Source: a bacterium
GTDB taxonomy: Bacteria > Omnitrophota > Gorgyraeia > Gygaellales > UBA12090
NCBI GenBank assembly: GCA_004299495.1
Contig: SCPY01000290.1
Coordinates: forward strand, 1 to 5,976
Reading direction: 5' to 3'
DNA: 5,976 nucleotides
This document shows positions 1 to 5,830 of this stretch, piece by piece; position 1 is the first letter of the stretch; each line of letters starts with the position of its first letter. The notes below the pieces were generated by a model. That model was not told where the DNA came from. It saw nothing but the letters and a program-made list of their open reading frames with translations, and did no database searches. The translations under genes and the position numbers were made by a program.

Positions 1-1
1 G

Positions 2-6
2 CCTCC
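2..6 (-). promoter_or_regulatory. Possible Shine-Dalgarno site of a leftward gene outside the window
   Basis: Read on the minus strand, the edge of the window is GGAGG followed by C, a near-consensus Shine-Dalgarno core. It lies about 70 nt downstream of the expected start of the leftward promoter at 81-108. A start codon would fall just past the left edge, so the gene itself cannot be seen. The motif is only five bases, so this is tentative and depends on the promoter call. Confidence 0.3.
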
Positions 7-31
7 ATATATAAAGTTATTGAGTTATTGA

Positions 32-47
32 CGCGGAATTTTCCGCG
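32..47. repeat. Perfect inverted repeat (7 bp arms, 2 nt centre)
   Basis: CGCGGAA at 32-38 and TTCCGCG at 41-47 are perfect inverted copies separated by TT, or a 6 bp stem with a 4 nt loop. No T-run follows on either strand, so it is not a canonical intrinsic terminator. If the minus-strand promoter at 81-108 is real, the hairpin lies in the untranslated leader of the leftward transcript and could be an mRNA structure or a protein-binding site. Its function is unknown. Confidence 0.45.
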
Positions 48-80
48 CAACCTTCCGGCATAGGATTTTTACACCTGCTA

Positions 81-108
81 ATTATACTCACAAAACGGCC
101 TTAGTCAA
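81..108 (-). promoter_or_regulatory. Sigma70-type promoter directed leftward
   Basis: On the minus strand TTGACT (108-103, five of six consensus -35 bases) is followed after 16 nt by TATAAT (86-81, perfect -10). Transcription would start near 74 and run off the left edge. Its -35 box is only 8 bp from the -35 box of the rightward promoter at 117-145, so the two form a compact back-to-back pair. The call rests on consensus matches only. Confidence 0.5.
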
Positions 109-116
109 GAAAAGGT

Positions 117-145
117 TTGACTTCATTTCCCGCGTATGTTATGCT
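117..145 (+). promoter_or_regulatory. Sigma70-type promoter of the protease-lipoprotein pair
   Basis: TTGACT (117-122) is separated by 17 nt from TATGCT (140-145), and TG at 137-138 gives an extended -10 (TGtTATGCT). The expected start is near 152, giving a leader of about 25 nt before the ATG at 177. That leader contains the Shine-Dalgarno AAGGA (163-167), 9 nt from the start codon. The good fit between promoter, leader and ribosome site supports the call. Confidence 0.55.
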
Positions 146-176
146 TTTTCTATGTTTGAGAAAAGGAAGAAATAGC

Positions 177-1865
177 ATGAGCATAGACGGAAAGAAAACA
201 AAACTATTCCTATCGCTGCATTGGATAAAGATTATTATTGCCGCCGCCATTGCCGTTCTTTTAATCCTCACCGTTATCATCATGAGCAACGGCCTGAGGG
301 CGTGGAAGACGGCGGAGTCATACCTCAGGGAAACCCAATTAGCGCAGCTGCCGCTTCAGATTTTCATGTGGACGGTCATGGGGCTGGTGCAGGCGGTTCT
401 CTCCACATGGCTTTTTTACTGGCTTATTTATCAAAAGGGCGGCCGGATATTTACCCACCATAAGAAAAAGGCGATTTCCCCCCATGAAATTAACATTAAG
501 TGGGATGATGTAATCGGAATGGATGAAGCCAAGCAAGAGGCGCTGGAAGTGGTAAACCTTATCAAGGACAGAACCAGCGTGCAGCGCATAGGAGGCAATA
601 TTCTTAAGGGGCTTCTTATGTTAGGCCCTCCCGGCTGCGGCAAAACCTACCTTGCCAAAGCAATCGCCACAGAAGCAAAAATCCCCTTCTTGCCGATGTC
701 CGGGTCAGAATTCGTGGAAGTATTTGTCGGTGTCGGCGCCGGAAGAATACGCACCTTGTTTAAAGAAGCGAGGCTTCACGCCGCCTTCCACGGAAGCTGC
801 ATTATTTTTATTGATGAAATTGACGCCTTAGGGGCGAGCCGGAGTTTCGGAGGCGGCTCCGGCGGAGACAGGGAGCACAATCAAACGCTTAATCAGCTCT
901 TGGTGGAAATGGACGGGTTAAAAGATAAAGATGAAAACATAGTGCTTATCGGGGCTACCAATACCGCGGAAAAATTCCTGGATCCCGCCTTACTGCGCCC
1001 GGGAAGGTTTGACCGTAAAATATACGTGGATATGCCTAATCTTAATGACCGCCAGCAGTTATTCGCGTATTATCTGACCAAGGTAAAATATGATAAAACC
1101 GATGTGAACATTGACCGGTTGGCGCGCATAACTGTCGGAGACAGCCCCGCGGATATCGCGAACCTCGTAAAAGAAGCGGCCCTCATCACCATAAGGCATA
1201 AAAGAGACATAATAACTATGAAGGACATTGACGAGGCCCGGGAAAGAATAACCCTGGGCATAAAAAGAAGGGTTAAATATTCAGAAAAGGAAAAATGGCA
1301 AACCGCCTATCATGAAGCAGGGCACGCGATTATCACCTATCTTATGGTCCCGTCAAGAGACGTGTTTAAGATCACCATCACCCCCCGCGGCCGCACCGGA
1401 GGGGTAACCTGGACGCCGGAAAGGGAAGAAATTTATATTCACGACAAAAACCACTTTCTCGGCAGGATAAAAACTTCATTGGGCTCTTACGGAGCGGAAA
1501 GGCTGAAATTAGGCTATACCACGGGAGGGGTTTCCGGGGATTTTCAAACAGCGATGACCACCGCCCATAATATGGTATGGTTTTGGGGGATGGGGGCATC
1601 CGGTTTAATCGGAGACTTTCACGCCACGGATGCTTATTCGTCATGGAGGAACGCGGCCTCGTTTATTTCCGAAGCTACAAAAGAGAAATTAGATAATGAT
1701 GTCCAAAATATCCTTCAAACCTGCCTGCGCGAAGTGGAAACCGTACTCAAGGAAAATGAATTAATCCTTGAGCGCCTGGCCAAAGAATTAGTCGCCAAAG
1801 AAGAGTTAAACTACGATGAAATTGAGGCTATTTTCAAGGAATTCGGCAAAAACCGCGCTCAGTAG
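177..1865 (+). CDS. FtsH-like membrane-bound AAA+ zinc metalloprotease, divergent
   Basis: This 562-residue protein belongs to the FtsH (M41) family, membrane-anchored proteases that extract and degrade membrane and some soluble proteins using ATP. Two hydrophobic helices (about 17-36 and 62-84) are followed by a AAA+ module: Walker A GPPGCGKT (150-157), pore loop FVG (183-185), Walker B with D213 and E214, and a second region of homology with arginine fingers R277 and R280. The protease domain has HEAGH (379-383) and a third zinc ligand, D455, in a GGVSGDFQ context. All key residues are present, so it should be active. The loop between the helices is only about 25 residues, against roughly 70 in E. 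coli FtsH, and the protease domain is divergent (GSYGAER where GGRxAEE is usual). It may therefore be a paralogue and not the housekeeping FtsH, so I give no symbol. ATG 177 is chosen because AAGGA lies 9 nt upstream; the in-frame TTG at 117 and ATG at 141 fall inside the promoter. The 3' end overlaps the lipoprotein gene by 50 bp. Confidence 0.93.
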   Translation: MSIDGKKTKLFLSLHWIKIIIAAAIAVLLILTVIIMSNGLRAWKTAESYLRETQLAQLPLQIFMWTVMGLVQAVLSTWLFYWLIYQKGGRIFTHHKKKAISPHEINIKWDDVIGMDEAKQEALEVVNLIKDRTSVQRIGGNILKGLLMLGPPGCGKTYLAKAIATEAKIPFLPMSGSEFVEVFVGVGAGRIRTLFKEARLHAAFHGSCIIFIDEIDALGASRSFGGGSGGDREHNQTLNQLLVEMDGLKDKDENIVLIGATNTAEKFLDPALLRPGRFDRKIYVDMPNLNDRQQLFAYYLTKVKYDKTDVNIDRLARITVGDSPADIANLVKEAALITIRHKRDIITMKDIDEARERITLGIKRRVKYSEKEKWQTAYHEAGHAIITYLMVPSRDVFKITITPRGRTGGVTWTPEREEIYIHDKNHFLGRIKTSLGSYGAERLKLGYTTGGVSGDFQTAMTTAHNMVWFWGMGASGLIGDFHATDAYSSWRNAASFISEATKEKLDNDVQNILQTCLREVETVLKENELILERLAKELVAKEELNYDEIEAIFKEFGKNRAQ

Positions 1866-2697
1866 CCTCATCTGCATACTCTTATCCAGCTGCTCCTTTC
1901 CCCTCACGCCGACCTATACTACAGAAACTATAAGCCAGTCCCTGGAGAAGATTCTCGGGGAAGAATACAACATATCTGCGGTTACCAGATTAACCGGGCA
2001 GGCCTTATGGGTGTACATTCCTACCGAAGAGGCAATTTTTATTGAATCCGAAAACCCGGAAAGCTACGCGAAGATATTTGACCCTAAATCCATTGAGGGC
2101 AATCTTCAGGGCGGGGTCTTTAACTTTAATTATGATATTACGGAAATCCCCGAGACAAAAGAAACCCAGAATACTAAATTTAATCCGGCAATAGCCGAAC
2201 TGATGAATAAATCCCTGCGTTCCATGCGCAGGGTCCTCTTCAGCCTCAAACGCGATGAAGGCGCGCCAAAGTTTTTTGTCATCGCGCTCTGCGATATAAA
2301 AAACGGCATTGAAGTCATCACTACAACCTATATCGATGATTTAAAAAAAGCCTCATATGAAATCATCTCCTGGACCGAATACCAGCACCGCGGCTTAGAA
2401 GATATACAGCTCGTGCCTGAAGCAATCGGCGACAAGGAAGGCAATCACCTGGCGTTTCACGATATCCATTTCAATGAATTCCTGCTCGGCCAGATTCAAC
2501 AGCGCCTGCGCCATAAATTCAACCGTCCCGAAGTAAAAAAAGGCGCGGACATCGATAAAGAGGTCCTAAAGACCATAAGGAATGTTTTAGAAATATACGG
2601 ATTTGATGATTTCATGCTAATGAGCCTCCAAAACCTCGCCACCAGCAACAAAACCACTTTAAGCAAAGCGGCGGTATTTGAAAAGGCTAAAGAGTAA
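1816..2697 (+). CDS. Predicted lipoprotein of unknown function, overlapping the FtsH-like gene
   Basis: I do not recognise the family of this 293-residue protein. The N-terminus is a lipoprotein signal: a basic start (MKLRLFSRNSAK), a hydrophobic stretch (about 14-25) and lipobox LSSC with the lipidated Cys at 26. Ser at +2 would favour outer-membrane sorting if the enterobacterial Lol rule applies. The mature part is soluble-looking, mixed alpha/beta and charged, with no further membrane segments and no obvious catalytic motif. A run near 150-175 resembles beta-strands (FFVIALCDI, IEVITTTYI), and the C-terminal third looks helical. The gene starts inside the protease gene, with a weak GAAGAG motif about 10 nt before ATG 1816 and an alternative TTG at 1822. 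The 50 bp overlap implies co-transcription and probably translational coupling. A shared role with the protease, as substrate, adaptor or envelope stress component, is inference. Its 3' end overlaps the opposing BatD-like gene by 11 bp. Confidence 0.85.
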   Translation: MKLRLFSRNSAKTALSSLICILLSSCSFPLTPTYTTETISQSLEKILGEEYNISAVTRLTGQALWVYIPTEEAIFIESENPESYAKIFDPKSIEGNLQGGVFNFNYDITEIPETKETQNTKFNPAIAELMNKSLRSMRRVLFSLKRDEGAPKFFVIALCDIKNGIEVITTTYIDDLKKASYEIISWTEYQHRGLEDIQLVPEAIGDKEGNHLAFHDIHFNEFLLGQIQQRLRHKFNRPEVKKGADIDKEVLKTIRNVLEIYGFDDFMLMSLQNLATSNKTTLSKAAVFEKAKE

Positions 2698-3166
2698 TTT
2701 TTTCCCGCGAAGCGGCGGATTCTTCGGATTCTTCTTCTTGCGGAATTTCAGGGGCAGGATTCTTGGCCGGGACCGTATTTATGATTATCGGCTCAGACGC
2801 GTAATGCTTGCCGCGGTAGGTTAGCCCCGCCGGCCCTACGGTAGCTTTCCCTTCTTTTTTCGGCTTTAAAAAATAATCCAAAATAATTTGAATCCTGGTT
2901 TTACCGCCGGATATGGCGATATTCTGGCTGCGGCTTGAGGAAAGAACAACAAAATCTTTCTCTAAATCGGGAATCTGTATCTTTGGATTCATTAGGCTTA
3001 CCGAAGAAGAAATAACTATTTTGTAATTACAATATTCATCCAGCGCGATTTCATTTTTATCGACAGCCGCCATAATCGCAACCGGAGCTTCGTCAGCATG
3101 TAAAGTAAGACACCGGCAAAATAGAAAACACAAGGTTAAAAATAATCTTTTACTCAACCCTGACAT
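2687..3166 (-). CDS. Small secreted BatD-like (oxygen tolerance family) single-domain protein
   Basis: This 159-residue protein begins with a signal peptide (basic MSGLSKR, hydrophobic 8-22 though broken by Arg18, likely cleavage after LHA at residue 24). Residues about 27-131 match the N-terminal immunoglobulin-like pattern of BatD: a VDKNEIALDE opening, a middle PDLEKDFVVLSS strand, and the diagnostic YFLKPKKEGKATVGP followed by a YRGKHYASEPI strand. The last 25 residues are acidic and low-complexity (EEESEES) and probably disordered. Typical BatD proteins are several times longer, with a C-terminal membrane helix, and sit beside MoxR and von Willebrand-domain Bat genes. None is present here and no anchor is visible, so this is a periplasmic, minimal form. 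The ATG has a good AAGGA site just upstream, and the start overlaps the end of purN by 17 bp, which suggests translational coupling. It could be a decayed BatD fragment, but the intact signal, domain and ribosome site argue for a real gene. Confidence 0.82.
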   Translation of the reverse strand: MSGLSKRLFLTLCFLFCRCLTLHADEAPVAIMAAVDKNEIALDEYCNYKIVISSSVSLMNPKIQIPDLEKDFVVLSSSRSQNIAISGGKTRIQIILDYFLKPKKEGKATVGPAGLTYRGKHYASEPIIINTVPAKNPAPEIPQEEESEESAASREKITL

Positions 3167-3752
3167 TTCTTCCTTCTATCTTTAACCTGCCGGAAACAAA
3201 AAGCCGGATTGCTTCAGGGTAAATCCTGTGCTCCTCCTTATGAATCTTCTTTTCTAAGCTCTTCAAGGTATCTCGCTGGCTAACCCTGACCGGCTCCTGC
3301 AGGATTATCGGGCCGTGGTCAACCTTTTCATCCACAAGATGCACCGTTACGCCGGCCACCTTAACCCCGTAATTAAAGGCATCCTTAATCGCGTGCGCGC
3401 CCTTAAAGGAAGGAAGAAGCGACGGATGCACATTTAGAATCTTAGATTTAAACTGCCTAACAAATCCAGCGCTTAAGATACGCATAAATCCAGCCAGAAC
3501 AATCAGACCTATCTTTTCCGCCTTTAATCTTCCGATAATGGCATCTTCAAATTCTTTTTTCCCCGCGTAATTTTGGCGCTCTATAAGAAAAACGCTTATC
3601 CCCGCCTTATTTGCCCTCTCCAAAACATACGCCTTGGGATTATCGCAGACCAATAGCTTTAGATTCGCCTTCAGCTTCCCTTTTTTGACTGCGTTGACAA
3701 TGGCCTGAAAATTTGAACCGTTACCTGAAGCAAAAACCGCGATATTTTTCAT
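3150..3752 (-). CDS. purN: Phosphoribosylglycinamide formyltransferase (GAR transformylase)
   Basis: PurN transfers a formyl group from 10-formyltetrahydrofolate to glycinamide ribonucleotide, the third step of de novo purine synthesis, in the cytosol. The 200-residue length is typical. Visible family features are the phosphate-binding SGNGSNFQA (9-17), the catalytic Asn107 and His109 in ILNVHPSLLPSFKGAHA, and the catalytic Asp145 in HLVDEKVDHGPII, corresponding to N106, H108 and D144 of the E. coli enzyme. The C-terminal HKEEHRIYPEAI is also typical. The start lies 3 bp after the rnfB stop codon and has no clear Shine-Dalgarno site, so it is probably translated by coupling to rnfB. Its end overlaps the BatD-like gene by 17 bp. 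No other purine gene is in the window; the reason for its place in the Rnf operon is not evident. Confidence 0.96.
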   Translation of the reverse strand: MKNIAVFASGNGSNFQAIVNAVKKGKLKANLKLLVCDNPKAYVLERANKAGISVFLIERQNYAGKKEFEDAIIGRLKAEKIGLIVLAGFMRILSAGFVRQFKSKILNVHPSLLPSFKGAHAIKDAFNYGVKVAGVTVHLVDEKVDHGPIILQEPVRVSQRDTLKSLEKKIHKEEHRIYPEAIRLFVSGRLKIEGRNVRVE

Positions 3753-3755
3753 TTT

Positions 3756-4574
3756 TTATTCACGTTGGATTTTCCAAACCTTATTTTCTTTTAGCGCGAT
3801 ACACTTGGCAGGGCATACCTTAAAACATTCCCCGCGGTTATCGCATAGATTATAGTCAATCACCGCGAGATTATTGATTACCTTGATTGCTCCCACCGGG
3901 CAGGCCTTTTCGCACTTGCGGCAGGCAATACAGCCCACGGAACAGGCCTCTAACACCTTTTTACCGATATCCTGGGATTTACAGCGCACCGCATAAGTCT
4001 TGCTAACCGGAACTAAGCTAAAGAGCTTCTTTGGGCAGGCCGCCACGCATATGCCGCAGGCAGTGCATTTGTCTTCGTTTACCACAGGCAGGCTCTCTTC
4101 ATTCATCGTAATTGCCCCAAACGGGCAGGCATGAGCGCAGGTGCCATAGCCGATACAGCCGTAAAAACATTCCTTTGGCCCTCCGGCAATCAGATTAGCG
4201 GCAATGCAATCTTTTTCCCCCACATAGATAAATTTGTCTTTTGCCCTAAGGCTGCCTCCGTGGCAATGCAGCACAGCGGCCGTTTTAACCTTTTCCCTTG
4301 CCTGAACGCCTAAGATTCCGGCAATCTCCTCCCTGGCTTCCTCCTGCATTACCACGCAGCGCTCCACCGTGCAGGTTCCCTTAATCAGCGCTTCAGCCAG
4401 GCCCATACATCCGGGCAGGCCGCAGGCGCCACAGTTCGCTCCGGGAAGCTTGGCATATATCTTTTCTAAGCGCGGGTCGCTAACCACACAAAACTTCTTC
4501 GCGGCAATAGCCAGCCCCGCCCCAAAAACCACGCCCAGGCCGCTTAAAATTAAAACTGGAGTCAATATGTTCAT
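3756..4574 (-). CDS. rnfB: Rnf electron transport complex subunit B (multi-cluster ferredoxin protein)
   Basis: RnfB is the membrane-anchored iron-sulfur subunit that takes electrons from reduced ferredoxin into the Rnf complex. The 272-residue protein has an N-terminal membrane helix (about 4-26), then the Fe-S domain with Cys48, 51, 56 and 73 (NCGACGLPGC). Further cysteines 104, 123 and 136 follow, and then ferredoxin-type motifs: C140/146/150 (GCIGYGTCAHACP), C170/173/176/180, C215/218/221/225 and a last one at C244/250/254. This arrangement matches the long clostridial type and not the shorter proteobacterial RsxB. In the last motif the expected second Cys is Arg247 (codon CGC, one transition from TGC), so that cluster may be absent or altered. 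The start lies 25 bp after rnfA with no recognisable Shine-Dalgarno site, only an A-rich stretch. It is followed 3 bp later by purN. Confidence 0.96.
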   Translation of the reverse strand: MNILTPVLILSGLGVVFGAGLAIAAKKFCVVSDPRLEKIYAKLPGANCGACGLPGCMGLAEALIKGTCTVERCVVMQEEAREEIAGILGVQAREKVKTAAVLHCHGGSLRAKDKFIYVGEKDCIAANLIAGGPKECFYGCIGYGTCAHACPFGAITMNEESLPVVNEDKCTACGICVAACPKKLFSLVPVSKTYAVRCKSQDIGKKVLEACSVGCIACRKCEKACPVGAIKVINNLAVIDYNLCDNRGECFKVCPAKCIALKENKVWKIQRE

Positions 4575-4599
4575 TTTTATTGTCTGTGTACTACGCGCG

Positions 4600-5208
4600 C
4601 TAAAACTTAAACCCGCTAAAACCCATAAACGCCAAGCTCATCAATGAGGCGACAATAAAGGCAAGCGGCACATCTTTTAAGCTTTTCGGCACATCCAGTA
4701 ATTCTAAGCGCTCTCTAATCCCGGACATTAAAAGCATCGCCAGAAGATAGCCAGCCCCGGCAAAAAATCCCTGCGCCGCGGCCATTAATAATCCTCCGGC
4801 TACCGGCCGGCTATTCACAAAAAATTCCTGCGAGTTTAACACCGCCACTCCCAGAACCGCGCAGTTAACCGTGATCAGCGGCAGGTAAATCCCGAATGCC
4901 CGGTATAGCGCCGGAGCGGACTTACGGATAATCATCTCTACCAGCTGCACAAAACTGGCAATCACCAGAATAAAAGAGATAGTGCGTAAATAAGTAATGT
5001 TAAAGGGGATCAAAAGATAACGGTAGATAAGCCAGGTGATGATACTGGAGGCCGTGGTGACAAAGGTCACCGCCAGGCCCATAGAAACAGCGGGCTTAGT
5101 TTCCTTAGAAACCCCGATAAAAGAACACAAACCCAGAAACTTAGAAAGGATAAAATTATTGATAAATACCATTGATACCATTATGGTAATAAATCTACTT
5201 ACATCCAT
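4600..5208 (-). CDS. rnfA: Rnf electron transport complex subunit A
   Basis: RnfA is an integral membrane subunit homologous to NqrE. With RnfE it forms the paired membrane core that holds a [2Fe-2S] cluster within the bilayer and takes part in ion-coupled electron transfer. The 202-residue protein is full length and rich in hydrophobic segments, consistent with six helices. Family signatures are NNFILSKFLGLCSFIGVSK (17-35, with Cys28), YLRTISFILVIASFVQLVEM (73-92), LPLITVNCAVLG (109-120, with Cys116) and GIRERLELLDVPK (163-175). Cys28 and Cys116 correspond to the two cluster-ligating Cys of the family. The start overlaps the end of rnfE by 14 bp, and a modest AAGG lies upstream, so coupling to rnfE is likely. 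rnfB follows after 25 bp. Confidence 0.97.
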   Translation of the reverse strand: MDVSRFITIMVSMVFINNFILSKFLGLCSFIGVSKETKPAVSMGLAVTFVTTASSIITWLIYRYLLIPFNITYLRTISFILVIASFVQLVEMIIRKSAPALYRAFGIYLPLITVNCAVLGVAVLNSQEFFVNSRPVAGGLLMAAAQGFFAGAGYLLAMLLMSGIRERLELLDVPKSLKDVPLAFIVASLMSLAFMGFSGFKF

Positions 5209-5830
5209 CGCAACCCGCCTTTTTTATCTCTTTTCCGGTTTTGCGCTTCAGGTGCCAAAAATTCACCAAGCCAATCAACAGCCCCATCGTCAGCAAAGCC
5301 CCCGGAGCCAGCCTCATCATCGTTATCGGCTCAAAACCTTTAAGCACGCCAAAACCAAGGAAGTCGCCGGAGCCTAAAACCTCCCGGATACCCGCGATAA
5401 CGCATAAAGCAAGGGTAAACCCCAGCCCCATTCCCAGGCCGTCAAAGATTGAATCCACGACCGGCCGTTTGCAGGCAAAGGCCTCAGCCCTGCCTAAGAC
5501 AATACAGTTAACCACAATCAAAGGGACAAAAATTCCCAGGGCCGCATTCAGGGCGGGAAAATACGCCTTCATTAATAATTCCACAATGGTAACAAAGGTG
5601 GCGATAATCACCACAAAGCAAGGTATGCGAATCTGGCTGGGAATCAACTTACGCACCAAAGAGATGATGATGTTAGAGCCAAGCAGCACGAATGTCGCTG
5701 CCAGGCCCATGCCAATCGCGTTTATTACCGAAGTGGAAACCGCCAGCGTCGGACACAATCCCAGTACCAGGCTGAAAGTGGGATTTTCTACAGTAATGCC
5801 CTTGGTAAACTCCTTAAATAAACGCCTCAT
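5195..5830 (-). CDS. rnfE: Rnf electron transport complex subunit E
   Basis: RnfE is homologous to NqrD and is the inverted-topology partner of RnfA in the membrane core of the complex. With the start at 5830 it has 211 residues and about six membrane helices. Signatures are NPTFSLVLGLCPTLAVSTS (16-34, with Cys26), GMGLAATFVLLGSN (40-53), the IATFVT stretch at 76-81, and LIVVNCIVLGRAEAFA (104-119, with Cys109). Cys26 and Cys109 are the expected cluster ligands. The reading frame continues upstream to an ATG at 5860, but I choose 5830. There the ATG shares an ATGA with the rnfD stop codon, GGGGTGA precedes it closely, and MRRLFKEFTKGI is the usual family N-terminus. The C-terminal tail is basic and ends in a CxxC (207-210) that lies inside the 14 bp overlap with rnfA. 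Confidence 0.96.
   Translation of the reverse strand: MRRLFKEFTKGITVENPTFSLVLGLCPTLAVSTSVINAIGMGLAATFVLLGSNIIISLVRKLIPSQIRIPCFVVIIATFVTIVELLMKAYFPALNAALGIFVPLIVVNCIVLGRAEAFACKRPVVDSIFDGLGMGLGFTLALCVIAGIREVLGSGDFLGFGVLKGFEPITMMRLAPGALLTMGLLIGLVNFWHLKRKTGKEIKKAGCDGCK

Noticed and set aside
17..61. Minus-strand 14-codon open frame (ATG at 61, TAA at 17-19) as a leader peptide
   Set aside because: Its AGGTG ribosome-like motif at 76-72 would lie at or before the predicted transcription start, and the peptide has no regulatory-looking residue run.
1..63. Open plus-strand frame of 20 codons ending in TAG at 61-63, as the tail of an upstream gene
   Set aside because: Twenty codons is too short to recognise any family, and the region is better explained as the leader of a leftward transcript. 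It cannot be excluded without the sequence further left.
68..88. TTTACA (68-73) with TATACT (83-88) as a second plus-strand promoter
   Set aside because: The spacer is only 9 nt, far too short for a sigma70 promoter.
117..176. Upstream extension of the protease gene to TTG 117 or ATG 141
   Set aside because: These codons fall in the -35 and -10 boxes of the promoter and lack ribosome sites, while ATG 177 has AAGGA at a good distance.
2720..2737. Direct repeat of GGATTCTTC near 2718-2735
   Set aside because: It encodes the acidic Glu/Ser-rich tail of the BatD-like protein and is adequately explained as low-complexity coding sequence.
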